From assembly GCA_035648735.1 (NCBI GenBank), contig DASRKX010000061.1, positions 1 through 64,000 on the forward strand: 64,000 nt of DNA, written 5' to 3'. Below the pieces are notes generated by a model, which was not told where the DNA came from, ran no database searches, and saw nothing but the letters and a program-made list of their open reading frames with translations. The position numbers and the translations under genes were made by a program. Positions 42,268-50,460 of this stretch are shown piece by piece (position 1 is the stretch's first letter; every line of letters starts with the position of its first letter). The DNA comes from REEB95 sp035648735. GTDB lineage: Bacteria > Pseudomonadota > Alphaproteobacteria > ATCC43930 > CGMCC-115725.

Positions 42268-43830
42268 TCATTTCAGCAGGGTATTGACGAATTTCATCAG
42301 CGGAATCTTTTCCACCGACTGCCGGTGGCCGACGATGCCGACCTTGATGGCGCCGGCGGCGTTGCCGACGAAGCCGACATCGGCCATATGTCCGCCGACG
42401 GCGACGAGCGGCGCGGTGACGGCGAAGAACGCGTCGCCGGCGCCGACCGTGTCGACCACCGTCTTAGTGAAGGCCGGAATGCGGGTGACGCCTTCGCCGG
42501 GTGAGTAGGTGTAGCAGCCGGACGATCCCTGCGTCACGATGGCCTTGCGGCATCCGGTGATGCGCGGCAACACCTCGCCCACCACTTCCGCGATATCGCT
42601 GTACTTGTCGCTGGTGGCAAGCCGCGCCTCAGGCGCATCGATGCAGACGTAGTCCGCGTTCCGATATTTGCTGATCAAATTATAGCCCTGGTTGCCGGCG
42701 TTGGTTTGCGCATTGACGGCAAGGAACTTCGCATTCTTCCTCAACACATCAACTAGGCCGTGCCCGATCATGCCGTGCCCGAAATCGTTGACGATGACGA
42801 GATCAGCCGCTTTGACTTTATCCCGCACGAGTTCGGTCAATCCCGCTTCCTCACTTGAAGGCAGCGGCCGGTCATCCATGAAATAGACCTCGAACAGCTT
42901 GCGCATATACGAGCCGGGATCGACATAGCGCAGCTTCCTGGTAGTCGGACGGTCGGTGACCTGGACGACCCCGAGGCGAACATTGGGTTTTATATTCCGG
43001 CGGATCATTTCCTCGTAGGGACAATCCTTCGCCAGCGTGGTGATTACTTCGACCTCGGCACAGAACGCAGCGACATGGTTTGCGGTAGCGACCACGCCGC
43101 CGGCGAAGATTTCGGTTCCCTGATACAAGCTGGCAATGATGTGTTCCTTGGAGGGCTTACCGAGATTTCCGACGTATTGATATTCGTCGATGATCGTGTC
43201 GCCCACGATCAGAACCTTCAAACGGCTCACTTTTTCAATCAACACACGGATGCGTTGGGGACCGCCACCGGCCCGCAAGCCGTCGAGGAAATCGCGCAAC
43301 GGCGGGTCGTAGACGTCGAGATAGCGATTGATCAAGTTCGACGATGAAAAGGTGATATCGCGCGTGAACACCAACCGCCCGCCATGTCGTTCCACCGCCT
43401 CGCGTTCGTCGGTGATCTTGCCGGTGATGTCTTCCTCAGGATTCTCGTAATCGGATCCCTTGACGTAGACATCGGGCCGGATGGTATCGAGGACCGTTTC
43501 GGCGTCGGACGCGTCGTTGATGCCGACGTAATCGACGTATTCGAGGGCTGCCAGCATCTCGGCGCGCATCTCCTGGCCGAAGATCGGCCGTCCCGGCCCC
43601 TTGTTGACGAAACGGTCGGCGGTAAGCGTGACGACGAGTACGTCGCCTTCGGCCCGTGCCGCTTCCAGGTGGCGGACGTGACCCATATGCACCAGGTCAA
43701 AGACGCCGTGGCAGAGAACGATCTTTTGCTTGCGCTTGCGGGCTTCATCCGCCAGGCGGCCCAATTCTGCAATGGCATGGATTTTCCGGCGCGCGGGGCG
43801 GACCGATGCCGGAACCGTCGAACGCGTCAC
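42268..43830 (-). CDS. HldE-like bifunctional enzyme with reversed domains: nucleotidyltransferase then PfkB kinase
   Basis: 520 residues from GTG 43830, directly after the upstream stop. Residues ~35-190 are a cytidylyltransferase-fold nucleotidyltransferase with 'VLCHGVFDLVHMGHVRHL' (HxGH at 48-51) and 'PDVYVKGSDYENPEEDI'. Residues ~205-520 are a PfkB/ribokinase domain with 'KVLIVGDTIIDEYQYV', 'EIFAGGVVATANHVAAF' and the 'DTVGAGDAFFAV' catalytic Asp. In HldE the kinase comes first, so the order is inverted here. It would phosphorylate a sugar phosphate at C1 and transfer a nucleotide, as in ADP-heptose or CDP-sugar formation. The HAD-kinase and GmhA-like genes nearby support a heptose-type substrate. 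Confidence 0.9.
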   Translation of the reverse strand: MTRSTVPASVRPARRKIHAIAELGRLADEARKRKQKIVLCHGVFDLVHMGHVRHLEAARAEGDVLVVTLTADRFVNKGPGRPIFGQEMRAEMLAALEYVDYVGINDASDAETVLDTIRPDVYVKGSDYENPEEDITGKITDEREAVERHGGRLVFTRDITFSSSNLINRYLDVYDPPLRDFLDGLRAGGGPQRIRVLIEKVSRLKVLIVGDTIIDEYQYVGNLGKPSKEHIIASLYQGTEIFAGGVVATANHVAAFCAEVEVITTLAKDCPYEEMIRRNIKPNVRLGVVQVTDRPTTRKLRYVDPGSYMRKLFEVYFMDDRPLPSSEEAGLTELVRDKVKAADLVIVNDFGHGMIGHGLVDVLRKNAKFLAVNAQTNAGNQGYNLISKYRNADYVCIDAPEARLATSDKYSDIAEVVGEVLPRITGCRKAIVTQGSSGCYTYSPGEGVTRIPAFTKTVVDTVGAGDAFFAVTAPLVAVGGHMADVGFVGNAAGAIKVGIVGHRQSVEKIPLMKFVNTLLK

Positions 43831-44835
43831 TTAATTTTTCCCTCGGCCGAGATACTTGAACCAATCCGCCGTCGCCGCCGCGATGCTTTCCGGCGTCCAG
43901 ATCGGCGCGTCGCGCCAAAGATCGATGTTCTCGAGCAGCCGGCCGATGCCCTCTTCCAAGCTCACGCGCGGACGCCACCCCAGACGCTGCTTGATGCGGG
44001 AAATATCGGCCCAAGTGCAGTCGGGCTCGCCGGGGCGCTTCGGAATATAGACCGACTGGCCGCCCAGCAGCTCGACGATGCGGTTGACGCTGTAGGTGCC
44101 GTCGGAGCCGACATTCATTATCTCGCCGGTAAGCGCGCTGGCGGCGGCGGCGACAAAAGCGCCGGTCACGTCAGTCACATAGGTGAAGTCACGCGTCTGG
44201 GTTCCATCGCCAACGATGGTGTAGGGCTTGCCGGCGAGCTTCTGCGCCAGGAACACGCCGAACATGGCGCCATAGCTGCCCGAGGTGCGGTGGCGCGGCC
44301 CATAGACATTGAAGAGACGAAGGGACAACGCTGGCAGGCCATAAAGCTGCGCCCAATGCAAGACGAGCTCCTCGCCCAGCCGCTTGGTGAGCGCATAGGG
44401 ATATTGCGGTTGGATCGCGGCGGTTTCCGGCGTCGGATAGACGTCTGGAATGCCGTAACAGGACGACGAGGCGGCATAAAGAAATCGCTCGACGCGATGG
44501 GCGCGCGCCGCTTCCAGCACGGCCATAGTGCCGTCGACATTGGCGCGAAAATAATCCAGCGGCTGGCGAATGGACGGCACGATGTCGGCAAGCGCCGCGA
44601 AATGGAACACCCATTTGACGCCTTCCATCGTGCCGTCGAGCGCGCCGGCATCCGCGATATCGGCCACATGAACGGTCAACCGCGGATTGCTGCGATGCTG
44701 CACCAGATTGTCCGGCCGACCGGTGACCATGTTGTCGACCACCACGACCGCGTGCCCATCGGCGATCAAGCGATCAACCATGTGGCTGCCGATGAAGCCG
44801 GCGCCGCCGATGACGAGAGATTTATGCTGGGACAA
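43831..44835 (-). CDS. NAD-dependent nucleotide-sugar epimerase (GalE/WbpP-like SDR)
   Basis: 334 residues from TTG 44835. This start has AGGA 4 bases upstream and begins just before 'SLVIGGAGFIGSHMVDRLIA'; an ATG farther upstream would overlap the sulfotransferase gene. 'WVFHFAALADIVPSIRQP', 'FLYAASSSCYGIPDVYPTP' and 'YPYALTKRLGEELV' (YxxxK) identify an extended SDR. 'LRLFNVYGPRHRTSGSYGAM' fits UDP-hexose 4-epimerases. It is a C4 epimerase candidate for UDP-sugars or for the heptose product. Confidence 0.88.
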   Translation of the reverse strand: MSQHKSLVIGGAGFIGSHMVDRLIADGHAVVVVDNMVTGRPDNLVQHRSNPRLTVHVADIADAGALDGTMEGVKWVFHFAALADIVPSIRQPLDYFRANVDGTMAVLEAARAHRVERFLYAASSSCYGIPDVYPTPETAAIQPQYPYALTKRLGEELVLHWAQLYGLPALSLRLFNVYGPRHRTSGSYGAMFGVFLAQKLAGKPYTIVGDGTQTRDFTYVTDVTGAFVAAAASALTGEIMNVGSDGTYSVNRIVELLGGQSVYIPKRPGEPDCTWADISRIKQRLGWRPRVSLEEGIGRLLENIDLWRDAPIWTPESIAAATADWFKYLGRGKN

Positions 44836-44851
44836 GGAATCCTGTGTCTGG

Positions 44852-45787
44852 TTAAAGGCGAATGCCGTGCTTGGCGAGCAGCGATTCGTTATCGGCACGG
44901 TAATAGTCCTTGATCCGGCGGGCCGCCTCCGGCGAGGGCGTGACGTCAAACTTTTTTCCGCCCACGAGCCAATTGCGGAAAACCGCCTTGAGCGGCGGCG
45001 GCAGCAACGGCCCGAGGCCGCGGCCGCCGGTCAGCCGCGCGCGCAACCGGTTAGCGGTATAGAGCCGCTCCATCTGGTGCTCGTTCTCGCGGACATTCGT
45101 CGTTCGCGCCAGGCACGGATCGCGCTCATCGATGCCAATGAATCGACAGAGGCGCTGCAAGACGGTAATGGGATCGGCCCGGAAATCCTCGAAGGCATAA
45201 ACCAGGATGTTCCCCTCGCCCACCAGCGCCGCGTAGCGATCGATCATGGCCGCATAGCGGAAGCTGTCCAAGAACGCGCCGCAGACATAGCGGAAATGAA
45301 TGTCGAGATAGTGGTCGAAATCGGGATACCAGTTCTGCCTGGTGCCGGGAATGCCCGTCATCTCGCCGCGATGCTCGGTGAGGTAATTGCTCTTGATCAA
45401 CGATAGCTGATCGCGCACGCAGAAGATCACCCGAAACGGCGCCAAGGGCGCGAAGATATCCATGACGCGCCGCAGCTTGGCCATGCCATCCACGCCGGTG
45501 AATACGCTCAGGCCTTCATCCGAAAGAACCACGGGCCGCCCGCCGGATTCCCGGGCGACCGATTCGACCAAAATACGCGTTACTTGAGGATCGGGCGCGA
45601 AATCGAGACCGCCGGCCTCGATCTGCTTCATCAGCGCGCCAATTGGCGGAGTCCGCCAGCCCTCGTAGGCGCGCGCGCGATCAACGTTCTTGCCCAGGAA
45701 AAACAGCCCGGGATGCGCCGGGAAGAACGCGTTTTGCAGCGTCGAGGTCGCGGTCTTTGGCGAGCCGATATGGACGATCAGGGTCAC
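44852..45787 (-). CDS. Sulfotransferase-family protein
   Basis: 311 residues from GTG 45787 (GTGA overlap with the upstream methyltransferase). The 5'-phosphosulfate loop 'VHIGSPKTATSTLQNAFF' lies at the N-terminus. 'FRVIFCVRDQLSLIKSNYL' supplies the 3'-phosphate-binding Arg/Ser region, and 'ILVYAFEDFRADPITVLQRLCRFIGI' is typical of the fold. It would transfer sulfate from PAPS to a glycan or lipid in the cytoplasm. The upstream frame to 46066 overlaps the methyltransferase and is spurious. No PAPS synthesis genes are in the window. Confidence 0.85.
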   Translation of the reverse strand: MTLIVHIGSPKTATSTLQNAFFPAHPGLFFLGKNVDRARAYEGWRTPPIGALMKQIEAGGLDFAPDPQVTRILVESVARESGGRPVVLSDEGLSVFTGVDGMAKLRRVMDIFAPLAPFRVIFCVRDQLSLIKSNYLTEHRGEMTGIPGTRQNWYPDFDHYLDIHFRYVCGAFLDSFRYAAMIDRYAALVGEGNILVYAFEDFRADPITVLQRLCRFIGIDERDPCLARTTNVRENEHQMERLYTANRLRARLTGGRGLGPLLPPPLKAVFRNWLVGGKKFDVTPSPEAARRIKDYYRADNESLLAKHGIRL

Positions 45788-46953
45788 GGGCCTGGCGGCG
45801 GCGAGTACGGCGGCGCGGAGCGCCGGATGAAACTGACATATTGTTGGCCCCGGCCGAACAGGCCGAGAAACCGGCCGAAATCGGGAGTCCGGCCGGCCAG
45901 AGCGGCGCGCAAGGATGCGACCAGATCGGCAAAGGACGAAGCGGTTTCCGGCAGCGCCGGCCGCAACAACGCGACGATCTCTTCGATCTTGATAAGAATG
46001 GGCGGAATGAGGCCCGGATCGTCGGCATCCCACGCCGCGAGGTGAAGTTTGTAGGCTTCGCGGCACAGCGTCTCCAGAAGCGCGCCGTCGCAGCGCGGCT
46101 GGGCCACAACCTCCGGATCGGCGCGGCTGTCGATCAGCAGCGGCAGCCAGCGGCGATATTGCGCCAAGGCCCGCTCGTTATAGGCCTCGCTTCCGGCGAT
46201 CGCCTTCCACCAGCGCCAGTCGGAGAAAAAATGGGGATGGCTGGCATAGACGTCGAAATCGTCGGTGAGCGCCGCAACCGCGTCCGGAAAAGGAAAAAAG
46301 CGGTCGAGCGGCAGCGGATGGAAGATATTGTCGAGCACCCAGTCGTAATGGGTCCGTGCGAAGCCGGGCAGCGCGTCGAGGTCGGGTTTGAACAAAGCAG
46401 CCAAGCTTTTCATGCAAGTGTCGAAATCCTTATCGCGCGCCATGTAGATCGGCTTGAAAAGCCGGCGGCAGATATCGGCGAAGGACGACACCGGATCGAT
46501 CGTGGTGATGACGACGATGCCGCCAGGCCGCGCGAATTCGGCCATGTGGCGGCAAAACGGCTTGGTATCGCTGCGGTCGTGGATCAGCCCTTCCGCAATG
46601 ACCAGATCGAACCGGCGCGCGTCAGTGAAGGCAAGGACATCGCTCTCATAGATGTCACAATCGGCGGGGAAGCGGCCGTCGCCGGCCTTGCGCCGCAGCT
46701 CCGCAATGCTGACATCGTGGCCATCAACAAGAACGAGCGACCCGAGGCCGAAAGAGGCCGTATGCACGGAATTGTCGCCCGAGCCGGGACCGAACTCGAT
46801 CACATCCCGGCCCTTCAGCAGGCCCGACACGATGCCAAGCTGCCGGTAGAGCGCGTCACGCCGGCGGAAATGGAGTGCGCGATGATGTTCGGGAACCTGA
46901 TTTGGCACGAAATCATGCTGCTTGTAGAAACTGATGAAAGCCCTGTCTTCCAT
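45784..46953 (-). CDS. Class I SAM methyltransferase with C-terminal helical extension
   Basis: 389 residues from ATG 46953. 'DVIEFGPGSGDNSVHTASFG' is motif I, 'LVLVDGHDVSIAEL' motif II and 'FDLVIAEGLIHDRSD' the motif IV region; 'FARPGGIVVITTIDPVSSFA' follows. The last ~170 residues, rich in aromatic and Asp residues ('FYASHPHFFSDWRWWKAI'-like segment), have no domain I recognise. The start is supported by homology onset at MEDRAFISFYKQHD, although the ribosome site is weak. Its partner is the downstream sulfotransferase (GTGA overlap). Confidence 0.8.
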   Translation of the reverse strand: MEDRAFISFYKQHDFVPNQVPEHHRALHFRRRDALYRQLGIVSGLLKGRDVIEFGPGSGDNSVHTASFGLGSLVLVDGHDVSIAELRRKAGDGRFPADCDIYESDVLAFTDARRFDLVIAEGLIHDRSDTKPFCRHMAEFARPGGIVVITTIDPVSSFADICRRLFKPIYMARDKDFDTCMKSLAALFKPDLDALPGFARTHYDWVLDNIFHPLPLDRFFPFPDAVAALTDDFDVYASHPHFFSDWRWWKAIAGSEAYNERALAQYRRWLPLLIDSRADPEVVAQPRCDGALLETLCREAYKLHLAAWDADDPGLIPPILIKIEEIVALLRPALPETASSFADLVASLRAALAGRTPDFGRFLGLFGRGQQYVSFIRRSAPPYSPPPGP

Positions 46954-46964
46954 GTGTGCTTTTT

Positions 46965-48248
46965 CTAGGCGATCGAGCGGCGTGACTTTATGTCTTTGGA
47001 CACGCCTGTGCTGTACCGGCGAAGCCAGACCGGCGAAATTCCAGATTTCAAAAATCGGTGCCACGACGTGGGTGGCAAATCGGCGAGAGTGTCGGCGGCG
47101 ATGCCCCACGGACGCGGCTCGCCCAGATGGTCGAGGAAATCGGTCACCGCCTCGCGCAGCTCGTCAGCGTCATTGTCGCGCACGAGGTGCCCCGGAAAGT
47201 CATATTCTTCCGCCATTTTCCCCAATAACAAGCGTGTCTCTTCGGGCGCGCCGTTCGGCCGCAAGATCGACTTGTAATAGATCGTTCCCCCCGGTGAGGC
47301 GAATTCGAAGGGCAGCACGTTGACGACCAGATGCGGCATGTTCCGGTAGATCGGCAGCCAGCTTCCGCCGCCGCATTCCAAAACCGCTACATCGCTTTCG
47401 AGCGCCGCGTAGAGGTAAAGCAGGTCGTGCGAGATACCGAGACCTTCAGCATCGACGACACCCTTGCCGAATTTTGCCCTGGTCTCATCGTCCAAAGACC
47501 GATCGCCAACGAGCAGGACGAGATAGCCGCGCGCATTCAGCGCCTGAATAGCCCGCCAATAGGATCGGATCGGCGAGCCGATCCTGCGGATGGAAGATGA
47601 TTCTCCGTCGCTCGCCTCGCCCTTGCTGCGGAGATAAAGGCAGCAAAGCTTTTGCCGGCGTGGAGCGCAACGCGCCAGGGCCTGTTCCACCTTTTGCGTC
47701 AGCGCCGCCGGCAGGGCTGGCGCGGGCGCCGAAATTTTTTCCAGGAGCTTGAAATACCCGTAAATATAGTCCGCGGTGAGTCCGCGGCTTTGGGTGGTCT
47801 CACTGTGGCGGCGCGCCAAGCCGTAGATTTCCTCCGGAGCGAGGACCGTCTTCTGGGGAAAGAGTTTTTTCAACACGCTGCACAGCCAAGGGCTTTTCAA
47901 GCCGATGAACCAGGGTATCCGGCGAAAATGCCCGGGCCTGCCCCAGGCGAATTCGATCGGCAGGAAGATCAGCCGCACGTCCGGCCAGATCTTTTCGACG
48001 AGAGGATTGTGGCGGGTGCGCTGGAATAGATAGAGGACCGTGATCCGGCGGCCAGGAAACATCCGGCGCACGAGATCCAAGCCGTGAATTGTATGGCCGA
48101 ATCCACCTTGATGGAACACGATCAGAATTTCGCTTGTGCTAACGTCCCGCCAATGCAGGGTTAGCTTCCCAGCGATCATCGCGGCCGAAAACAATGCGCT
48201 CGCGCATTGCATCGACCACCAGATCATGGATTTGAAAGGGCGCCGCAT
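46965..48248 (-). CDS. Putative glycosyltransferase-like protein of unknown family
   Basis: 427 residues from ATG 48248. The N-terminus has a moderately hydrophobic stretch ('IWWSMQCASALFSAAMIAG'), perhaps a membrane anchor. 'ILIVFHQGGFGHTIHGLDLV' resembles a glycine-rich sugar-nucleotide loop. The C-terminal part 'RGYLVLLVGDRSLDDE', 'LYLYAALESDVAVLECGGGS' and 'GGTIYYKSIL' suggests a GT-B-like second domain. I cannot name the family. Codon use looks less GC-rich than in the blocks around 15-25 kb, judged by eye. The 58-base upstream spacer 48249-48306 shows nothing recognisable. Confidence 0.6.
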   Translation of the reverse strand: MRRPFKSMIWWSMQCASALFSAAMIAGKLTLHWRDVSTSEILIVFHQGGFGHTIHGLDLVRRMFPGRRITVLYLFQRTRHNPLVEKIWPDVRLIFLPIEFAWGRPGHFRRIPWFIGLKSPWLCSVLKKLFPQKTVLAPEEIYGLARRHSETTQSRGLTADYIYGYFKLLEKISAPAPALPAALTQKVEQALARCAPRRQKLCCLYLRSKGEASDGESSSIRRIGSPIRSYWRAIQALNARGYLVLLVGDRSLDDETRAKFGKGVVDAEGLGISHDLLYLYAALESDVAVLECGGGSWLPIYRNMPHLVVNVLPFEFASPGGTIYYKSILRPNGAPEETRLLLGKMAEEYDFPGHLVRDNDADELREAVTDFLDHLGEPRPWGIAADTLADLPPTSWHRFLKSGISPVWLRRYSTGVSKDIKSRRSIA

Positions 48249-48306
48249 CGGTGGATTCGTTTCTCTCTTGCCTAGAGTGTTCGCTGGAAAATCGACGACG
48301 CGATCT

Positions 48307-49521
48307 TCACAACCGCGCGTGGCGGAATACCTGTCGATGGATCGAAGCTCCGATCCTGTTAAAGGGAAGCGCATGTTCCAGGAACACGGGAAGGAAGAAC
48401 GCTGTCGCCTTCGAACCCAACGATTTGTGATTCGCGAGTGTGTCGCGAACCAACGGCCGGTAGTTGAGATGGGCGCCAAGCTCGAGCGCGGCGACGAACG
48501 TCGCTATATCGGGCATCCCGCCGCTTGAGATGCGATCGACGTCCTGCTTCGCCTCGATGAAGTCCTGATCGAGCGCCCGCCACCCATAGCCGAGATCGGC
48601 AATCACCTGATACGCGCAAAGCCGCGTGAACGGATCATCCGGATTAGCGCGCGCGACGTCGCGCATGCCGAGAATCGCTGCCCAGCGATCGCCCAAAAGA
48701 AGTCTCTGCCGCAGATCAAGCAATTGCATTTGCGCGTCGCAGATTCGGGAAACAACCGCTCCGCATGGACTGCCCTCGAAGATCACGCTTCGCTCCGGAA
48801 AACCTTTTCTGGCGGTCAGTGCCGAGCGTAAGGCGGGCGCAATGCCATGTTCGATATCGGCCACCGCCGCGATCGGCGTTTTTGCGACGGACAGGGCATG
48901 AAGAAGGAAAAAAGATTCTCGAATGCCCGTGATCGGCGCCTTGGGGATCAGCGCGGTGGTTGTGGGATCACGAACGACAATATCGTGCACGAAGCAAAGC
49001 TTTGTCCGCGGGACTAGGTTTTTGAGGTACCAGGCCGCGAACCACGCTTCATGGGCGCTGTCGATAAACAGGAAATCTACGTCGGGAATGTCCGCGGTAA
49101 TGGCATCTCCTACATGAAGAACGAGCCGCGACCTATCTAACCGAGAAAGAAGATTTTCCGCGATGACGACTTCGGTCGGCTTGCCGTTCGTCTCCTTGGT
49201 GATTTCGAAGCTGAAGACGCGGCCGAAATTATTTCTGGTAAGTGCGGCAAGAATGTAATTCGTGCTGTAGCCATGGCACGGCGAAATTTCGGCGATCTTA
49301 TCCGGCCGCGCCTCGCGCAGCAGCATGTAGAGGATCTCCGCTTCCATATCCCCGAAATCAGCGCCGTAGCCTTCGGCTAGCATTCTTTCCCGCAGCGGCG
49401 CCAGCTCTCGCGTCAATTCCACGAGTTCGGACTGGTATTTTGAATAGAGCGCCGAAAAATATTCGGCGCTTGAGCCGCGGCTCATCAGATCGCCCGCATC
49501 GATGTTGAATGGGATTTTCAT
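48307..49521 (-). CDS. Class I SAM methyltransferase (Methyltransf_24-like) with extra C-terminal domain
   Basis: 404 residues. 'PDKIAEISPCHGYSTNYILAAL' acts as motif I, 'GRVFSFEITKETNGKPTEVV' as motif II, and 'DVDFLFIDSAHEAWFAAWYL' matches the 'IDxxHxxxxxxxD' region of Methyltransf_24 proteins. 'TKLCFVHDIVVRDPTT' holds the metal/His site. Residues ~255-404 form a helical tail without a recognised domain. It is likely a sugar O-methyltransferase. It precedes an unknown glycosyltransferase-like gene and follows an FkbM gene by 9 bases. Confidence 0.75.
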   Translation of the reverse strand: MKIPFNIDAGDLMSRGSSAEYFSALYSKYQSELVELTRELAPLRERMLAEGYGADFGDMEAEILYMLLREARPDKIAEISPCHGYSTNYILAALTRNNFGRVFSFEITKETNGKPTEVVIAENLLSRLDRSRLVLHVGDAITADIPDVDFLFIDSAHEAWFAAWYLKNLVPRTKLCFVHDIVVRDPTTTALIPKAPITGIRESFFLLHALSVAKTPIAAVADIEHGIAPALRSALTARKGFPERSVIFEGSPCGAVVSRICDAQMQLLDLRQRLLLGDRWAAILGMRDVARANPDDPFTRLCAYQVIADLGYGWRALDQDFIEAKQDVDRISSGGMPDIATFVAALELGAHLNYRPLVRDTLANHKSLGSKATAFFLPVFLEHALPFNRIGASIHRQVFRHARL

Positions 49522-49530
49522 ATCGGGCCC

Positions 49531-50460
49531 CTAGGCGCGCGCAAAGATTATGTTCGATGCCGGAACATCGGCTTCACGCGAACGTTCGGGCTTCGAGTCC
49601 CAAACGCTATAATCCGATACGACGTCGAAGCCGTGGCTCTTCAGGATATCGATGATCGCCAGATCCCTTAGCGACTTCTTGTTTATCTCGACCAGAAACG
49701 ACTTCAGCGTTTCCAACTTCAATGTCCGACGACAGCCGTCGATGATTTCCGGCTCGTTGCCGTCAACATCGATCTTGATGTGGGTGGGCGATGGAAAGCC
49801 ATGGTTGAGGATGAGATCATCGATGCTGGTTCCATAATTGACTTGGCGAAACCCGCTTTCGGCAGTTCCCCCCGCGGCCTTGAAGCTTTCTGGCAATTCT
49901 CTGCCGGCCGCGTCGGCGGTGTGAAACAGGTTGTAGGCGCCGCCAAGGGTCAGATAGCGAACTTGCAACTCGCCATACCCCGGCTTGTTCGTGACCGCTG
50001 TGCAAGAAGCGCGAAGACAACCGGTGCCGAGCTCGTTGATGACCATGTTCCTCATGAGCAAGGCGTAGTTTTGCGCTTCCGGCTCGAAGGCGACGGTCCG
50101 ACATTTGCGGAATTTGGCGGCATAGATGGAATAGAGGCCGACATTCGCACCTATGTCCCAAAACACGTCCGATTCCTTGAAGCTGTCGAGCCATGGAATC
50201 GTCGTCGGTTCCTCGGTGTGGAACGTGAGAGCGCGCCACCGCAGCCGTCCGTGACCGGCATAGCATTTCAGCTTTCCGTAGCGCGTCGGAATCTCGATTA
50301 TCGGATCGACCGCCTGCGCGATTTCGGTGGACAGGAAGCCCGCCTTGTTCAATCCCAGAAGCGAAATAATACCGTTTGCCAGCTTGCGCGCCGCCAACTG
50401 CTTGTAGGAGCGCGCAACATCGGCGCCCAGTGCTAACGGGTCGACTGTTTTTTTACTCAT
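49531..50460 (-). CDS. FkbM-family methyltransferase
   Basis: 309 residues from ATG 50460, which overlaps the radical SAM stop (ATGA). 'DVFWDIGANVGLYSIYAAKF' is the classic FkbM motif I, 'RTVAFEPEAQNYALLMRNMV' motif II, and 'PTHIKIDVDGNEPEIIDGC' the FkbM signature 'KIDVEGxE'-like site. It would O-methylate a sugar hydroxyl. All core motifs are intact, making it the clearest FkbM member of the window. Confidence 0.9.
   Translation of the reverse strand: MSKKTVDPLALGADVARSYKQLAARKLANGIISLLGLNKAGFLSTEIAQAVDPIIEIPTRYGKLKCYAGHGRLRWRALTFHTEEPTTIPWLDSFKESDVFWDIGANVGLYSIYAAKFRKCRTVAFEPEAQNYALLMRNMVINELGTGCLRASCTAVTNKPGYGELQVRYLTLGGAYNLFHTADAAGRELPESFKAAGGTAESGFRQVNYGTSIDDLILNHGFPSPTHIKIDVDGNEPEIIDGCRRTLKLETLKSFLVEINKKSLRDLAIIDILKSHGFDVVSDYSVWDSKPERSREADVPASNIIFARA

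Noticed and set aside
43384..44913. Long plus-strand open frame (about 510 codons) opposite the HldE-like and SDR genes
   Set aside because: Same shadow effect; it spans two well-supported minus-strand genes and has no domain.
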